Positions 1 to 10,375 of a stretch of DNA of 64,000 nucleotides are shown here, in pieces. This DNA is from Arenimonas oryziterrae DSM 21050 = YC6267 (lineage in GTDB: Bacteria; Pseudomonadota; Gammaproteobacteria; Xanthomonadales; Xanthomonadaceae). The stretch spans positions 62,001-126,000 of the forward strand of contig NZ_ATVD01000005.1 of NCBI RefSeq assembly GCF_000420545.1, written 5' to 3'. The notes beneath the pieces were generated by a model that worked only from the letters and a program-made list of their open reading frames with translations, was not told where the DNA came from and made no database searches. The translations under genes were made by a program, and so were the position numbers. How positions within the stretch are numbered: position 1 is the stretch's first letter; each line of letters opens with the position of its first letter.

Positions 1-312
1 CGCGGGTACTCCGCCGCCTTCGAGCTTCTGCAGACGCGTGTCGAGGTCGACGTACTGCGCGCGGCCGCTTTGCTTGAGTTGCTCGTTTTCGTTCTGCAGC
101 TGCTCGACCAGGCCACGCAGGGACTGCACTTCCGCCTGCAACTGGGTCAGGCGGTTGAGCAGATCGACGTTCGCCTGCCCGGCGGTCTGGGTCTGACCGG
201 CGGCCACCTGTTCGAGGTGGGTCACGCGGTCAGCCAGGCTTTGCCGCTGCGCCCAACTGGGCGCGGCCGCCACGAGGGCGACCGCACACAGGACGTATCG
301 GGCGATGCGCAT
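1..312 (-). CDS. cpoB: CpoB/YbgF, Tol-Pal accessory protein (5' part only)
   Basis: Periplasmic partner of the Tol-Pal system that links outer-membrane constriction to peptidoglycan synthesis (known for the family). Only the first 104 codons lie in the window; the gene runs off the left edge. The visible part has a signal peptide (MRIARYVLCAVALVAAAPSW) and a coiled-coil N-terminus rich in Leu and Gln (VTHLEQVAAG, LLNRLTQLQAEVQSLRGLVE), which trimerises in CpoB. The C-terminal TPR domain would lie outside. It starts 6 bases after the pal stop and is the last visible gene of the tol-pal operon. Confidence 0.9.
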   Translation of the reverse strand, partial: MRIARYVLCAVALVAAAPSWAQRQSLADRVTHLEQVAAGQTQTAGQANVDLLNRLTQLQAEVQSLRGLVEQLQNENEQLKQSGRAQYVDLDTRLQKLEGGGVPA

Positions 313-318
313 CGTCGC

Positions 319-831
319 TTACTTCGCGGTGTAGTAGATTTCGACGCGGCGATTCTTCGACCAGCAATCCTCGGTCGAATCGGCGCAGACCGGACGCTCT
401 TCGCCGTAGCTCACGACGTTGACCTGGCCGGCCGACCCGCCACTGGCCAGCAGCGCGCTGGACACGGCATTGCCACGGCGCTCGCCGAGGGCATGGTTGT
501 ATTCGCGGGTGCCGCGCTCGTCGGTGTTGCCGTCGAGGGTCATGCGCGATTCCGGACGGTCACGCAGGTACTTGGCGTGGCAGGCGATCGCGGCCTGGAA
601 CTCCGGCTTCAGCGTGTCCTGGTCGAAATCGAAGTACACCACGCGCTGGCGCAGGCAGGAATCGGTATCGAGGTCTTCCGGGCCGTACTTGCCGTCATCA
701 GCGACGCCGCCGGTGGTGGCACCGGTATTGCCGCCATTGTCGGTCGGCGGGGTTTCCTTGACCTTCTTGCTGCAGGCGACCAGGGCGACGCACATGGCGG
801 CGGCAATGAGGAGGCGGGTGGCGTTGTTCAT
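319..831 (-). CDS. pal: Pal, peptidoglycan-associated outer-membrane lipoprotein
   Basis: Outer-membrane lipoprotein that binds diaminopimelate in peptidoglycan and interacts with TolB. 170 aa from the ATG at 831; a longer frame exists upstream, but this start places a lipobox directly (LVAC, Cys20) after a short hydrophobic leader. A Gly/Thr-rich linker (about residues 25-48) follows, then an OmpA-like domain: VYFDFDQDTLKPEF, DGNTDERGTREYN and a C-terminal NRRVEIYY motif, all typical of Pal. Lies 61 bases after tolB and 6 bases before cpoB. Confidence 0.96.
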   Translation of the reverse strand: MNNATRLLIAAAMCVALVACSKKVKETPPTDNGGNTGATTGGVADDGKYGPEDLDTDSCLRQRVVYFDFDQDTLKPEFQAAIACHAKYLRDRPESRMTLDGNTDERGTREYNHALGERRGNAVSSALLASGGSAGQVNVVSYGEERPVCADSTEDCWSKNRRVEIYYTAK

Positions 832-892
832 GGGGATTTCCCTCTTCGGTATGGAAAACGGTCCATCGCTCGGAAGCTCTGGTTGATCGGAC

Positions 893-2197
893 TCAGCGCT
901 GGCGGTAGGGCGACCATGCCGGCTCGCGCACATCACCCTCGGCCAGTACCAAACGCTGTCTTACCCTGCCATCGGCCGAGACGGCGTAAAGAACGCCGCG
1001 ACGGCCTTCCTTGGTCGCATACAACAACATGCTGGCATTGGGAGCGAAGGTCGGCGATTCGTCGAGGTTGCCCGGCGACAAGGTCTGCCAGCGTCCGCTG
1101 CCGCCAAAACTGCGATCCAGCACGGAGATACGATAGATGTTTCCGGAGCCTTGGGCCATAGCGATCTTCTTGCCGTCGTAGGCTACGGTGGCACGGGCAT
1201 TGGAGCCGCCGCTGAAACTCAGGCGCGTAGGCTCGCCGCCGCTGGCAGCGACCTGATAGACCTGGGGCTTGCCGGCCCGGTCGGAGGTAAAGACCAGGGT
1301 CTGGCCGTCGGGCATCCACGCGGCCTCGGTATCGATGCCGAAATGATGGGTGATCTGGCTCAGGGACTTGCTGGCCAGGTCCATGACGTAGATCTCCGGA
1401 TTGCCGGACTTGGACAGGGTCAGGGCCAGGCGGCGACCGTCGGGCGAGAAAGCCGGTGCGCCGTTGATGCCCTTGAAGCTGGCCACGACCTCGCGGGCAC
1501 CGGTGGCGATTTCCTGGATGTAGATCGTCGAATTGCCGCGCTCGAAGCTGACATACGCGAGCTTGCGGCCATCCGGACTCCAGGCCGGCGACAGCAGGGG
1601 TTCGCGCGATTTCACCACCGTCTGCGGATTGAAGCCGTCGGAATCGGCGACCATCAAGGCGTACTGCGTGCCCTGCCCCAGACCATTGGCGGTGATGTAG
1701 GCAATGCGCGTCCAGAACGCGCCACGCACGCCAAGGATCTTTTCATAGATCTGATCGGCGATCTGGTGCGAGACATCGCGCATGCCCTTGACGCGACCAC
1801 CGACGGCCAGTCCGAGCAGGCGCTCCTGCTTGGCGACATCCCACAATTCGTATTCCACGCGATAACCGCCGCCGGCTTCGTCGAGGACGCGTCCGACGAC
1901 GACGAAATCCTGCTTGAGCAGGCGCCAGGTCGGGAACTTGATTTCGCTGCCGCGCGTGGGCTTCTCGATGACGCTGGCTTCGGGCAGCGAACGGAACTGG
2001 CCTGAGCGGTTGAGGTCGGCGCGGATGACGCCGGCGACATCGGTATCGGGCGCCAGATTGCTGCCCTGGTAGGGCATCGGCACCACGGTGATGGGCAGGG
2101 CCGATTCATTGCCGACGACGAGGCCGATGTCCAGACCCTGGGCATGCAGTCCGGTCAGCGGGAGGAGCAGCAGGAAAAGCGCGAACAGCCGTTTCAT
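893..2197 (-). CDS. tolB: TolB, periplasmic beta-propeller of the Tol-Pal system
   Basis: Periplasmic protein that shuttles between Pal and TolA during outer-membrane constriction. 434 aa from the ATG at 2197, a normal TolB length. A cleavable signal peptide (MKRLFALFLLLLPLTGLHAQ) precedes an N-terminal alpha/beta domain (about 22-165) and a six-bladed WD40-like propeller with repeats such as SPAWSPDGRKLAYVSFE, PAFSPDGRRLAL and EAAWMPDGQTLVFTSDRAG. Its ATG overlaps the tolA stop by 4 bases (ATGA), indicating translational coupling. Confidence 0.97.
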   Translation of the reverse strand: MKRLFALFLLLLPLTGLHAQGLDIGLVVGNESALPITVVPMPYQGSNLAPDTDVAGVIRADLNRSGQFRSLPEASVIEKPTRGSEIKFPTWRLLKQDFVVVGRVLDEAGGGYRVEYELWDVAKQERLLGLAVGGRVKGMRDVSHQIADQIYEKILGVRGAFWTRIAYITANGLGQGTQYALMVADSDGFNPQTVVKSREPLLSPAWSPDGRKLAYVSFERGNSTIYIQEIATGAREVVASFKGINGAPAFSPDGRRLALTLSKSGNPEIYVMDLASKSLSQITHHFGIDTEAAWMPDGQTLVFTSDRAGKPQVYQVAASGGEPTRLSFSGGSNARATVAYDGKKIAMAQGSGNIYRISVLDRSFGGSGRWQTLSPGNLDESPTFAPNASMLLYATKEGRRGVLYAVSADGRVRQRLVLAEGDVREPAWSPYRQR

Positions 2198-3114
2198 CGT
2201 TGGCAGGCCTCTTCGGGATAGCACATCGTCAGCGTGACTTTGGATTGGAAAACAGACTCGAAGCCGGAGTATGGCATCGGCGTCTTGCGCAGGGCGCGTT
2301 CGATCGACTCCCGGCCCTGGGCATCGTACTGGCACTCCGTGAACTCCACATTGATGACCTCGCCGCCGGGAATCTGCGAGAACCGCACGCTGCAGCGGAT
2401 CAGCTGCGGCACGGCCGAGGTATTCCAGTTGGCGCGGGCCGTGGCATTGAGCGCGGCGATGTAGCGGGCGCGCAGGCCCTCGTCTTCGCCGCGATTGCCG
2501 GCGCGCGGCGTCGGCGCGGCGCGCGTGGGCGCCTGCGTGGGCAGGGGCTGCGCATCGGCAAGCTGCGCCAGGCGCTGCTCCTCCATGCGCGTGCGCCGCT
2601 CGGCGAGCTCGCGTTCGGCCTTGATCGCCTCGTATTGCTGACGCAGGCGCTGGCGGCGCTCCACCTCCTGCTGCCGGGCGACGTCTTCGGTCAGATCGAC
2701 CTGGTCCTGCTTGATGCGTTCTTCCTGCTCGCGCGCTTCCTGCTCGGCCTTGAGCTGCGCGTTGCGATCGATCGCCTGCTGATTGACGGTGTCGGGCTGG
2801 TCGCGCGGCGCCTGTGCCACGGTTTGCAGGGGCATGTCGCTGGTCTGCGGATTCGGCGACGGCAGCGGTTGCGGCGGCGGCGTGGTTTCCTGCGGGGCCA
2901 CCGGTGCGGGCTTGGGCGAATTCTGCACCGCCTGCTTGGCGCGACGCAGATCGGCGGCGGAAAACTGCAGGCTCGCCTGCATCGGCTCGCCGGCCGCACT
3001 GGCCTGGTTGTCGGGCAAGACGAACCAGGACGCGAGAATCATCGACAGCACCAGCCCCGCGTGCAGCAGCACGGTCAGGGCGATGGCGCGGAAATTGTCC
3101 TCGCGGGTTTCCAT
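2194..3114 (-). CDS. tolA: TolA, inner-membrane energy-transducing protein
   Basis: Spans the periplasm and transmits proton-motive force from TolQR to TolB-Pal. 306 aa. One N-terminal membrane segment (about residues 12-33) is followed by a Pro/Gln-rich stretch, a long highly charged helical domain rich in Glu, Arg and Gln (about 115-190), a Pro/Thr linker, and a globular C-terminal domain from about 215 (YIAALNATARANWNT) with Cys residues (IRCSVRF, FTECQYD, TMCYPEEAC). It lies 8 bases downstream of tolR and overlaps tolB by 4 bases. The helical domain is shorter than in E. coli, as is common in this order. Confidence 0.95.
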   Translation of the reverse strand: METREDNFRAIALTVLLHAGLVLSMILASWFVLPDNQASAAGEPMQASLQFSAADLRRAKQAVQNSPKPAPVAPQETTPPPQPLPSPNPQTSDMPLQTVAQAPRDQPDTVNQQAIDRNAQLKAEQEAREQEERIKQDQVDLTEDVARQQEVERRQRLRQQYEAIKAERELAERRTRMEEQRLAQLADAQPLPTQAPTRAAPTPRAGNRGEDEGLRARYIAALNATARANWNTSAVPQLIRCSVRFSQIPGGEVINVEFTECQYDAQGRESIERALRKTPMPYSGFESVFQSKVTLTMCYPEEACQR

Positions 3115-3122
3115 GCTCGGGC

Positions 3123-3557
3123 TCAGCGGCCTTCCGCCGGCTTGCTCATCAGACCCACCTTGGCGACACCGGCGGTCTGCAACAGCACCATCGCCTCATA
3201 GACCTTTTCGTAGTTGGCCTTGCCGTCGCCGGCGACGAACACCGCGACTTCCGGATTGCTGCGCACGATCGCGCCGACCTTTTCGACCAGCTGCGCGGCG
3301 CTGACGCTTTCCTTGCCCGAGTCCTGCAGCTTGAGCGTGTAGCCGCCTTCGGCGTCGACGCTCACGACAATCGGGTCCTTCTTGGTCTCGACCGAACGCG
3401 CGTTCGATTTCGGCAGATCGATGTCGACGCCGAGATTGAGCAGGGGCGCGGTGACCATGAAGATGATCAGCAGCACGAGCATCACGTCGATATAGGGAAC
3501 GACGTTGATCTCGGACTTGAGCTTGCGTTTCTTGCGCAGGGAGAACGAGGCGGTCAT
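3123..3557 (-). CDS. tolR: TolR, proton-channel subunit of the Tol motor
   Basis: ExbD/TolR family inner-membrane protein that forms the stator-type channel with TolQ. 144 aa. It has a basic cytoplasmic N-terminus, one membrane helix (INVVPYIDVMLVLLIIFMV) carrying the family's essential membrane Asp (Asp24) and a periplasmic domain. Sits between tolQ and tolA with short gaps (45 and 8 bases). Confidence 0.96.
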   Translation of the reverse strand: MTASFSLRKKRKLKSEINVVPYIDVMLVLLIIFMVTAPLLNLGVDIDLPKSNARSVETKKDPIVVSVDAEGGYTLKLQDSGKESVSAAQLVEKVGAIVRSNPEVAVFVAGDGKANYEKVYEAMVLLQTAGVAKVGLMSKPAEGR

Positions 3558-3602
3558 GTCGGAATCCTCAACGCGTGGCGTCCGGAATCGGGGTCCGCAC
3601 GA

Positions 3603-4367
3603 TCAATGATCGTCATGCGACTGGCGCTGCAGGATCGACGAGAACTCCTCGGCGAAGCTCTCGTAGCGTACCGACAGGCGCTCGACGCGGGTGGCGTAGC
3701 GGTTGTAGGCCCAGACGGCAGGAATGGCCGCGAACAGACCCATCGCCGTGGCGATCAGGGCTTCGGAAATGCCCGGGGCGACCGAGGCGATCGTCGCCTG
3801 CTTGTTGTTGGCCAGGCCATGGAAGGAAATCATGATGCCGAACACCGTGCCGACCAGACCGACATACGGCGCCGTCGAACCGACGTTGGCGAGCAATTCG
3901 AGATTGTGCTCGAGCGCGTCGACCTCGCGCGCGAGGGTCGCGCGCATCGCGCGCTGCGCGCCCTCAAGCTGGGTGCGCGCGTCCATGACCTTCTTCTGCT
4001 GGCGCAAGCGGGTGAATTCGCGGAAGCCCGCTTCGAAGATCGCCTCGAGGCCGCTGACCACGCGATTGCGGTCGGTGGACGTGCGGTAGAGCTGGTTGAG
4101 GTCGGTGCCCGACCAGAAGCGGCCCTCGAAATCCTCGGCGTCGCGCGTCGCGCGGCTGAACACGCTGCTCTTGCGGAAGATGATGAACCAGCTCAGTACC
4201 GACGCCGCCAGCAACAGGACCATCACGATCTGCACCGGCCAACTGGCGTGCAGCACCAGCTGCAGGTAGTTCAGGCCGGCGCTCGCGGGCTCGGCGGCCG
4301 CGACGACGGCGGGCGCGGGCAACGCGGTGGCCGGGGCGGCGGCGAGCATCAGCAGGGCGGAATTCAT
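3603..4367 (-). CDS. tolQ: TolQ, proton-channel subunit of the Tol motor
   Basis: MotA/TolQ/ExbB family membrane protein. 254 aa from the ATG at 4367, chosen because it overlaps the ybgC stop by 4 bases (ATGA) and begins directly ahead of the first membrane segment; the longer upstream frame is the ybgC shadow. Three membrane helices: about 55-75 (WPVQIVMVLLLAASVLSWFI), a second in VGSTAPYVGLVGTVFGIM and a third in LIATAMGLFAAIPAVWAYN, the conserved pore-lining motifs of the family. First of the four core Tol genes. Confidence 0.96.
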   Translation of the reverse strand: MNSALLMLAAAPATALPAPAVVAAAEPASAGLNYLQLVLHASWPVQIVMVLLLAASVLSWFIIFRKSSVFSRATRDAEDFEGRFWSGTDLNQLYRTSTDRNRVVSGLEAIFEAGFREFTRLRQQKKVMDARTQLEGAQRAMRATLAREVDALEHNLELLANVGSTAPYVGLVGTVFGIMISFHGLANNKQATIASVAPGISEALIATAMGLFAAIPAVWAYNRYATRVERLSVRYESFAEEFSSILQRQSHDDH

Positions 4368-4772
4368 CGGGTTTCTCCAGGGAGCGGGTCCGGCACCAGA
4401 CCCTCGGGCAAGGCACGCGGACGAAATTGGCTGGCAGTCAGGCAGGCGATGCGCACCTCGGCACGCAGCAGACATTCCTCGCCACGAAACAGTTCCTGCG
4501 CGACCAGGAAACTCGCGGCACGACGTTCGGTGATCACCACGCTGGCGAGCAACTGTTCGTCCAGCCGCGCAGGCTTGAGGAAGTCGATGCGCATTTCGCG
4601 CACCACCAGCACCACATCTTCTTTTTCTTTGAGGTCCTGCTGGGCGACGCCCAGGCCGCGCAACCATTCGGTGCGGGCGCGCTCCAGAAACCGCAGGTAG
4701 CTGGCGTGATACACGACACCACCGGCATCGGTATCTTCCCAATACACCCTTATCGGAAAGCTGAACACGGGC

Positions 4773-4795
<23 letters not shown>
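4364..4795 (-). CDS. ybgC: YbgC-type acyl-CoA thioesterase
   Basis: Hotdog-fold thioesterase encoded at the head of tol-pal clusters; E. coli YbgC hydrolyses acyl-CoA and associates with phospholipid enzymes. 143 aa. The active-site motif [16 protein letters not shown] is present, with Asp23 aligning to the catalytic Asp18 of E. coli. The ATG used overlaps the 3' end of ruvB by 23 bases; a later start is possible but would cut into the domain. Its stop overlaps tolQ by 4 bases. Confidence 0.94.
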
Positions 4796-5804
<1,009 letters not shown>

Positions 5805-5870
5805 GCCCGCATTATGTCAGCTGGCGGCCACGAAGGCAGCCCGAAGGCGTCCGAAGCCCGCCAGATCGCC

Positions 5871-7757
5871 TCAGATGACGACCTGCGTGCCCAGTTCGAC
5901 CAGCCGGTTGCCCGGGATCGAGAAGAATTCGGTCGCCGGCGTCGCGTTGCGCGACATGACAAGGAACAACTTGTCGCGCCACAGGGCCATGCCCTGATCG
6001 GCCTTGGCACTGAGCGCCTCGCGGCTGGCGAAGAAGGTGGTGTCCATCGGATCGAAGGCCGGGCCCGGAATCGACCAGCGCTTGAGCGCCTTGGGCACGT
6101 CCGGATCCTCCATGTAGCCGAAGCGCAGGGTCAGGCGGCTGAATCCGTGTCCGAGGTCGGTGTAGGCGACGCGCTCCAGCTCTTCGGCGCGCGGCACGCT
6201 GAGCGTCTCGATGCTGAGCAGCACATTGCGCTCGTGCAGCACCTTGTTGTGCTTGAGGTTGTGCAGCAGCGCCGGCGGCATGTATTCGTTCGACGGCGTC
6301 ATGAACAAGGCCGTGCCCGAGACGCGCGCCGGCGGGTCGGTCATCACGCTCTGCACGAAATGCTCGATGCGCAGACTGTCCCGGTTGACCTGCTCGCGCA
6401 CCAGATCGCGGCCGCGACGCCAGGTGCGCATGATCGTGAACACCACCATGCCGATCACCACCGGCACCCACGCGCCGTGGAAGAACTTGATCGCGTTCGC
6501 CGAGAACAGCGCACCGTCGATGATCAGATAGGCGATGCCGCCGATCGCGATCGCCCAGGACGGCCAGCGCCAACGCGAGGACGCGAGAATCATCAGCAAC
6601 AAGGTGTCGATGAGCATCGCGCCGGTCACCGACACGCCGTAGGCCGAAGCCAGGTTGGTCGAGCTGCGGAAGGTCACTACCAGCAGCATCACCGCGACCA
6701 GCAGGATGCGATTGACCCACGGCAGGTAGACCTGGCCGATGGTTTCGTCGGAGGTGTGGATCAGCTTCAGGCGCGGCAGGTAACCGAGCTGGATCGCCTG
6801 GCGCGCCAGCGAGAAGGCCCCGGAAATCACTGCCTGCGACGCGATCACCGTGGCCAGCGTCGCCAGTACGATCATCGGGAACAACAACGGTGCCGGCACC
6901 AGATTGAAGAACGGGTTATGCACCGCTTCCGGATGCGCCAGCACGAGCGCGCCCTGCCCAAAATAGTTCAGCAGCAAGGCCGGCATCACGAAACCCATCC
7001 AGGCGTAGCGGATGGGCACGCGGCCGAAGTGGCCCATGTCCGCGTACAAGGCCTCGCCACCGGTCACCGCGAGCACGACCGCGCCCAGCGCCAGCCAGGC
7101 GGCCTTGCCGTGATGGATGAAGAATTCCAGCGCGTAGTACGGATTGAGCGCGTACAGCACATCGGTGTTCTTCGCGATCTGGATGGCGCCGAGCACGGCC
7201 AGACACAGGAACCACAACACCATGATCGGCCCGAAGACGCGGCCGACGCGTTCGGTGCCCTTGCGCTGCACCAGGAACAGCAACAGCAGCACGCCCAGGG
7301 TCACCGGCACCACGTACTGATGCAAGCGCGGCGCCGCGACCTCCAGGCCTTCGACGGCCGACAACACCGAGATCGCGGGCGTGATCACCGCATCGCCGAA
7401 AAACAGCGCGGTGCCGAGAATGCCGAGGATGCCCACCGTGTACGCCAGCGGCGACGCGATCGGCAGGCTGCGCTGCACGACGGCCATGAGGGCGAGAATG
7501 CCGCCTTCGCCGCGGTTGTCGGCACGCATGATCACGATGACGTACTTGATCGTGACGATCAGGGCCATCGCCCAGAACACCAGCGACAACACGCCGAGCA
7601 CATTGCCTTCATCCGGATGCAGGCCGTACTGATGGCCGAAGGCTTCCTTCAGTGTGTACAGCGGACTGGTGCCGATGTCGCCGAAGACGACTCCGATCGC
7701 ACCGAGCACCAGCGGCAAGACACGCTGGCTACCTCCCCCCTGGGCATGTTGGGACAT
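5871..7757 (-). CDS. kup: Kup-type low-affinity potassium transporter
   Basis: KUP/HAK/KT family potassium uptake protein of the inner membrane. 628 aa, typical length. The N-terminal family signature [19 protein letters not shown] is present, followed by about twelve hydrophobic segments over residues 15-430 and a soluble C-terminal domain. Inserted between ruvA (23-base gap) and ruvB (66-base gap) on the same strand, an arrangement I recall from other Xanthomonadales; no functional link to recombination is evident. Confidence 0.96.
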   Translation of the reverse strand: MSQHAQGGGSQRVLPLVLGAIGVVFGDIGTSPLYTLKEAFGHQYGLHPDEGNVLGVLSLVFWAMALIVTIKYVIVIMRADNRGEGGILALMAVVQRSLPIASPLAYTVGILGILGTALFFGDAVITPAISVLSAVEGLEVAAPRLHQYVVPVTLGVLLLLFLVQRKGTERVGRVFGPIMVLWFLCLAVLGAIQIAKNTDVLYALNPYYALEFFIHHGKAAWLALGAVVLAVTGGEALYADMGHFGRVPIRYAWMGFVMPALLLNYFGQGALVLAHPEAVHNPFFNLVPAPLLFPMIVLATLATVIASQAVISGAFSLARQAIQLGYLPRLKLIHTSDETIGQVYLPWVNRILLVAVMLLVVTFRSSTNLASAYGVSVTGAMLIDTLLLMILASSRWRWPSWAIAIGGIAYLIIDGALFSANAIKFFHGAWVPVVIGMVVFTIMRTWRRGRDLVREQVNRDSLRIEHFVQSVMTDPPARVSGTALFMTPSNEYMPPALLHNLKHNKVLHERNVLLSIETLSVPRAEELERVAYTDLGHGFSRLTLRFGYMEDPDVPKALKRWSIPGPAFDPMDTTFFASREALSAKADQGMALWRDKLFLVMSRNATPATEFFSIPGNRLVELGTQVVI

Positions 7758-7780
7758 GGCGATCTGGCTTCCTTACCGGT

Positions 7781-8374
7781 TCAGCCGTTGCGAAGAACGG
7801 ATTTTAGCGCTTTTCGGATGATGTCTTCGGGACTGTCGCCCGGCGCCGCGTCCTTGACCATGCGGCTGATCTCGGCGGGCTTGTAGCCCAGCTGCTGCAG
7901 GGCGACGCTGGCCTCGGTGACCGGATCGGCGGGAACGCCCTTGCTGCCCAGCACAGCGCCGGCCCCGACGAAATCGGCGGCGCGATCGCGCAGTTCCACG
8001 ACGATGCGTTCGGCGGTCTTTTTGCCGATGCCGGGAATGCGCGTCAACGCGGTGACGTCGCCCGACTGCACCAGGCGTGCGAACTCGTCGACGCTCGCGC
8101 CCGACAGGATCGCCAGCGCGATCTTCGCGCCGATGCCGGTGACTTTCTGGACATCGCGGAACAGCCGGCGCTCGGCCTCGTGGAAGAACCCGTACAACGC
8201 GACCGCGTCTTCCTTCTGCGCATAGTGCGTGAACAGCACGACTTCGCGGCCGACCTCGGGCAGGTCGTAGAAGGTGGACATCGGAGCTTCGAGTTCGTAG
8301 CCGACGCCGCCGACCTCGATCATCAGCCAGGGCGGCTGCTTGTGCACCAGCAGGCCTCGCAGTCGTCCGATCAT
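7781..8374 (-). CDS. ruvA: RuvA, Holliday-junction recognition subunit
   Basis: Tetrameric DNA-binding protein that loads RuvB at four-way junctions. 197 aa. N-terminal OB-fold ([20 protein letters not shown]), central helix-hairpin-helix repeats ([16 protein letters not shown] and [19 protein letters not shown]) and a small C-terminal RuvB-contact domain ([14 protein letters not shown]). Its start overlaps the ruvC stop by 4 bases. Confidence 0.98.
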   Translation of the reverse strand: MIGRLRGLLVHKQPPWLMIEVGGVGYELEAPMSTFYDLPEVGREVVLFTHYAQKEDAVALYGFFHEAERRLFRDVQKVTGIGAKIALAILSGASVDEFARLVQSGDVTALTRIPGIGKKTAERIVVELRDRAADFVGAGAVLGSKGVPADPVTEASVALQQLGYKPAEISRMVKDAAPGDSPEDIIRKALKSVLRNG

Positions 8375-8892
8375 TTGCGGCTCCAGACCTGTTTCGCGCT
8401 CACGCCGATGCGCGCCGCGGTCGCGCGCACGTGCGCATGGGTGATGGCCACGGCCAGCGCATCGGCGGCGTCGGCCTGAATTTTTCCGTGCAGGTTGAGC
8501 ATCACGCCGATCATGTGCTGCACCTGCACCTTATCGGCGCCACCCTTGCCCACCGTGGCGAGCTTGATTTCCTTGGCGGCGTATTCGTGCACCGGCAGAT
8601 CGCGCATGACCGCCGCGCACATCGCCGCGCCGCGTGCCTGGCCCAGTTTCAGGGCCGAGTCGGGATTGCGCGCCATGAACACCTTCTCGATCGCGACTTC
8701 ATCGGGACGGTATTTCTCGATGATTTCGCCCAGTCCATCGAGCAGCAATTTCAGCCGCAGCGGGAAACTCTCGGCGTCGAGCAGCACCAGGGGCGTGTGG
8801 AAAACGTGCGTCGTGCGCCCGCCGGCATCGCAATCGATGATGCCCACGCCGGTGCGCTGGGAGCCGGGATCGATGCCGAGGATACGGGTCAC
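8371..8892 (-). CDS. ruvC: RuvC, Holliday-junction resolvase
   Basis: RNase H-fold endonuclease that resolves four-way junctions. 173 aa. Acidic catalytic residues lie in the expected places: Asp8 in [16 protein letters not shown], Glu in [20 protein letters not shown] and Asp in the C-terminal [15 protein letters not shown]. Overlaps yebC upstream and ruvA downstream by 4 bases each, so translation is coupled along yebC-ruvC-ruvA. Confidence 0.98.
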   Translation of the reverse strand: MTRILGIDPGSQRTGVGIIDCDAGGRTTHVFHTPLVLLDAESFPLRLKLLLDGLGEIIEKYRPDEVAIEKVFMARNPDSALKLGQARGAAMCAAVMRDLPVHEYAAKEIKLATVGKGGADKVQVQHMIGVMLNLHGKIQADAADALAVAITHAHVRATAARIGVSAKQVWSRK

Positions 8893-9620
8893 TTGTAGGC
8901 GTCTTCGCCCAGCTCCGCGTTGTGGTACACGTTCTGCACGTCGTCGAGGTCCTCGAGCATGTCGATCATCTTCACGACCTGCTGCGCGGTTTCTCCGGCC
9001 ACCGCGACGTCATTGTCGGCGCGATAGGTGACGGCCGCTTCGTCGGGGGCGAACCCGGCGGCGACCATCGCGGCCTTGACCGTCTCGAACGCGTCCGGAG
9101 ACGTCAGCACATCGATCGCGCCGTCTTCGGGATAGACGACGATGTCGTCGGCGCCGGCGTCGATCGCCGCTTCCGTGATCGCATCTTCGTTGGCGCCGGC
9201 CGCGAAACCGAGCACGCCGCGCTTCTTGAACATGAAGGCGACCGAGCCGTCGGTGCCCAGGTTGCCGCCGCACTTGCTGAAGGCGTGACGCACATCAGCC
9301 ACGGTGCGGACCTTGTTGTCGGTCATGCAGTCGACGATGACGGCGATGCCGCCGGGCGCGTAACCCTCGTAGCGGATTTCCTCGTAGCTCACGCCCTCGA
9401 GTTCGCCAGTGGCTTTCTTGACCGCACGTTCGATGACGTCCTTGGCCATGTTCACGCCCAGGGCGCGGTCCATCGCCAGGCGCAGACGCGGGTTGGTCTT
9501 CGGGTCGCCGCCGCCGGCACGCGCGGCCACGCTCAGTTCACGGATCAGTTTGGTGAAGATCTTGCCGCGTTTGGCGTCTTGCGCGTTCTTGCGGCCTTCG
9601 ATGGCCATCAACCTGCCCAT
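8889..9620 (-). CDS. yebC: YebC/TACO1 family protein
   Basis: Member of the YebC family, variously described as a transcriptional regulator of ruvC-linked genes or as a ribosome-associated translation factor. 243 aa. The N-terminal [18 protein letters not shown] and the [18 protein letters not shown] segments are diagnostic. The N-terminus ([12 protein letters not shown]) differs from the E. coli form but resembles what I recall of Xanthomonas; an alternative start is Met5. First gene of the coupled yebC-ruvC-ruvA unit. Confidence 0.94.
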   Translation of the reverse strand: MGRLMAIEGRKNAQDAKRGKIFTKLIRELSVAARAGGGDPKTNPRLRLAMDRALGVNMAKDVIERAVKKATGELEGVSYEEIRYEGYAPGGIAVIVDCMTDNKVRTVADVRHAFSKCGGNLGTDGSVAFMFKKRGVLGFAAGANEDAITEAAIDAGADDIVVYPEDGAIDVLTSPDAFETVKAAMVAAGFAPDEAAVTYRADNDVAVAGETAQQVVKMIDMLEDLDDVQNVYHNAELGEDAYK

Positions 9621-9670
9621 GCGTCACACCCGTCTGTCTGGAAGGCGCGAATTATATGCCGCCGCCAGCC

Positions 9671-10288
9671 TTACGGCCGGAAGTGCCCGGTTTCGAGGAA
9701 GTTGGCGGCCAGCTCGGCGGCCAGGGGCGAGAAGGCCAGGCCCGAATGGCTGGACGGAATCACCGCGTGGTCACCCAGCCCGGGCATGCGGGTCTCCCAG
9801 ACGGCGACCGTGCCGTCGTTGAGGCCGTCGAAATGTCCGAAATACTTGCCCATGCCCAGGGATCGCGATCCGGCGATCGCACCGACCTGATGCTTTTCCG
9901 GCAACTGGATCAGTCCACCCCGCAGCAGCGGCCCGCTGCGACCGGACACGAAACCCAGGCCGCGGTCGAAGAGGCCGCGTGCGGCCGTGCTGCCCGCCAG
10001 GGGCGAGCCCAGGCACACCAGGCGTCCCGGCGGCAGCTGCTGGTAACGATTGAGCGTCTCCACTGCGACCAGGCCACCGAGACTGTGCGCGACCAGATGC
10101 ACCGGCTGATCGCCATAGGCGTACAGGCGCATCGCCAGTTTCTCCATGGCCTTGGCTGGGTTCTGCCAGAGCGTGGAATACCCGAACAGACGCGGTTCGA
10201 ATCCGCGACGACGAAGACGGCTCGCCAACGGCAGCATGGCCGGGCTGCGCATCATCAGGCCATGCAGGATCAGGACGGTTTCGGGCAT
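9671..10288 (-). CDS. Alpha/beta hydrolase, PGAP1/lipase-like
   Basis: Small putative esterase or lipase; substrate unknown. 205 aa. N-terminal oxyanion motif (TVLILHGLMM), nucleophile elbow HLVAHSLGGLVAVE with Ser69, candidate acid Asp158 in LNDGTVAVWET and candidate base His181 in VIPSSHSGLAFS. The NDGTV Asp motif is common in PGAP1-like and triacylglycerol-lipase-like hydrolases. No signal peptide. Lies between aspS (upstream) and yebC (downstream) on the same strand. Confidence 0.8.
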   Translation of the reverse strand: MPETVLILHGLMMRSPAMLPLASRLRRRGFEPRLFGYSTLWQNPAKAMEKLAMRLYAYGDQPVHLVAHSLGGLVAVETLNRYQQLPPGRLVCLGSPLAGSTAARGLFDRGLGFVSGRSGPLLRGGLIQLPEKHQVGAIAGSRSLGMGKYFGHFDGLNDGTVAVWETRMPGLGDHAVIPSSHSGLAFSPLAAELAANFLETGHFRP

Positions 10289-10329
10289 AGAGCCATGTCT
10301 GGCCGGAAAGATGGCCCGATTATGCCCGT

Positions 10330-10358
10330 TGGGCCCGCCCCACGGTGAAGCGGGCCCA
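10330..10358 (-). terminator. Hairpin between aspS and the hydrolase gene (possible weak terminator)
   Basis: A perfect 9-bp stem (TGGGCCCGC at 10330-10338 pairs with GCGGGCCCA at 10350-10358) with an 11-base loop, 17 bases past the aspS stop. No T-run follows on the minus strand, so it may be an RNA-stabilising or attenuating hairpin rather than a true intrinsic terminator. Confidence 0.4.
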
Positions 10359-10375
10359 GACGCGTCGCGCGGCGA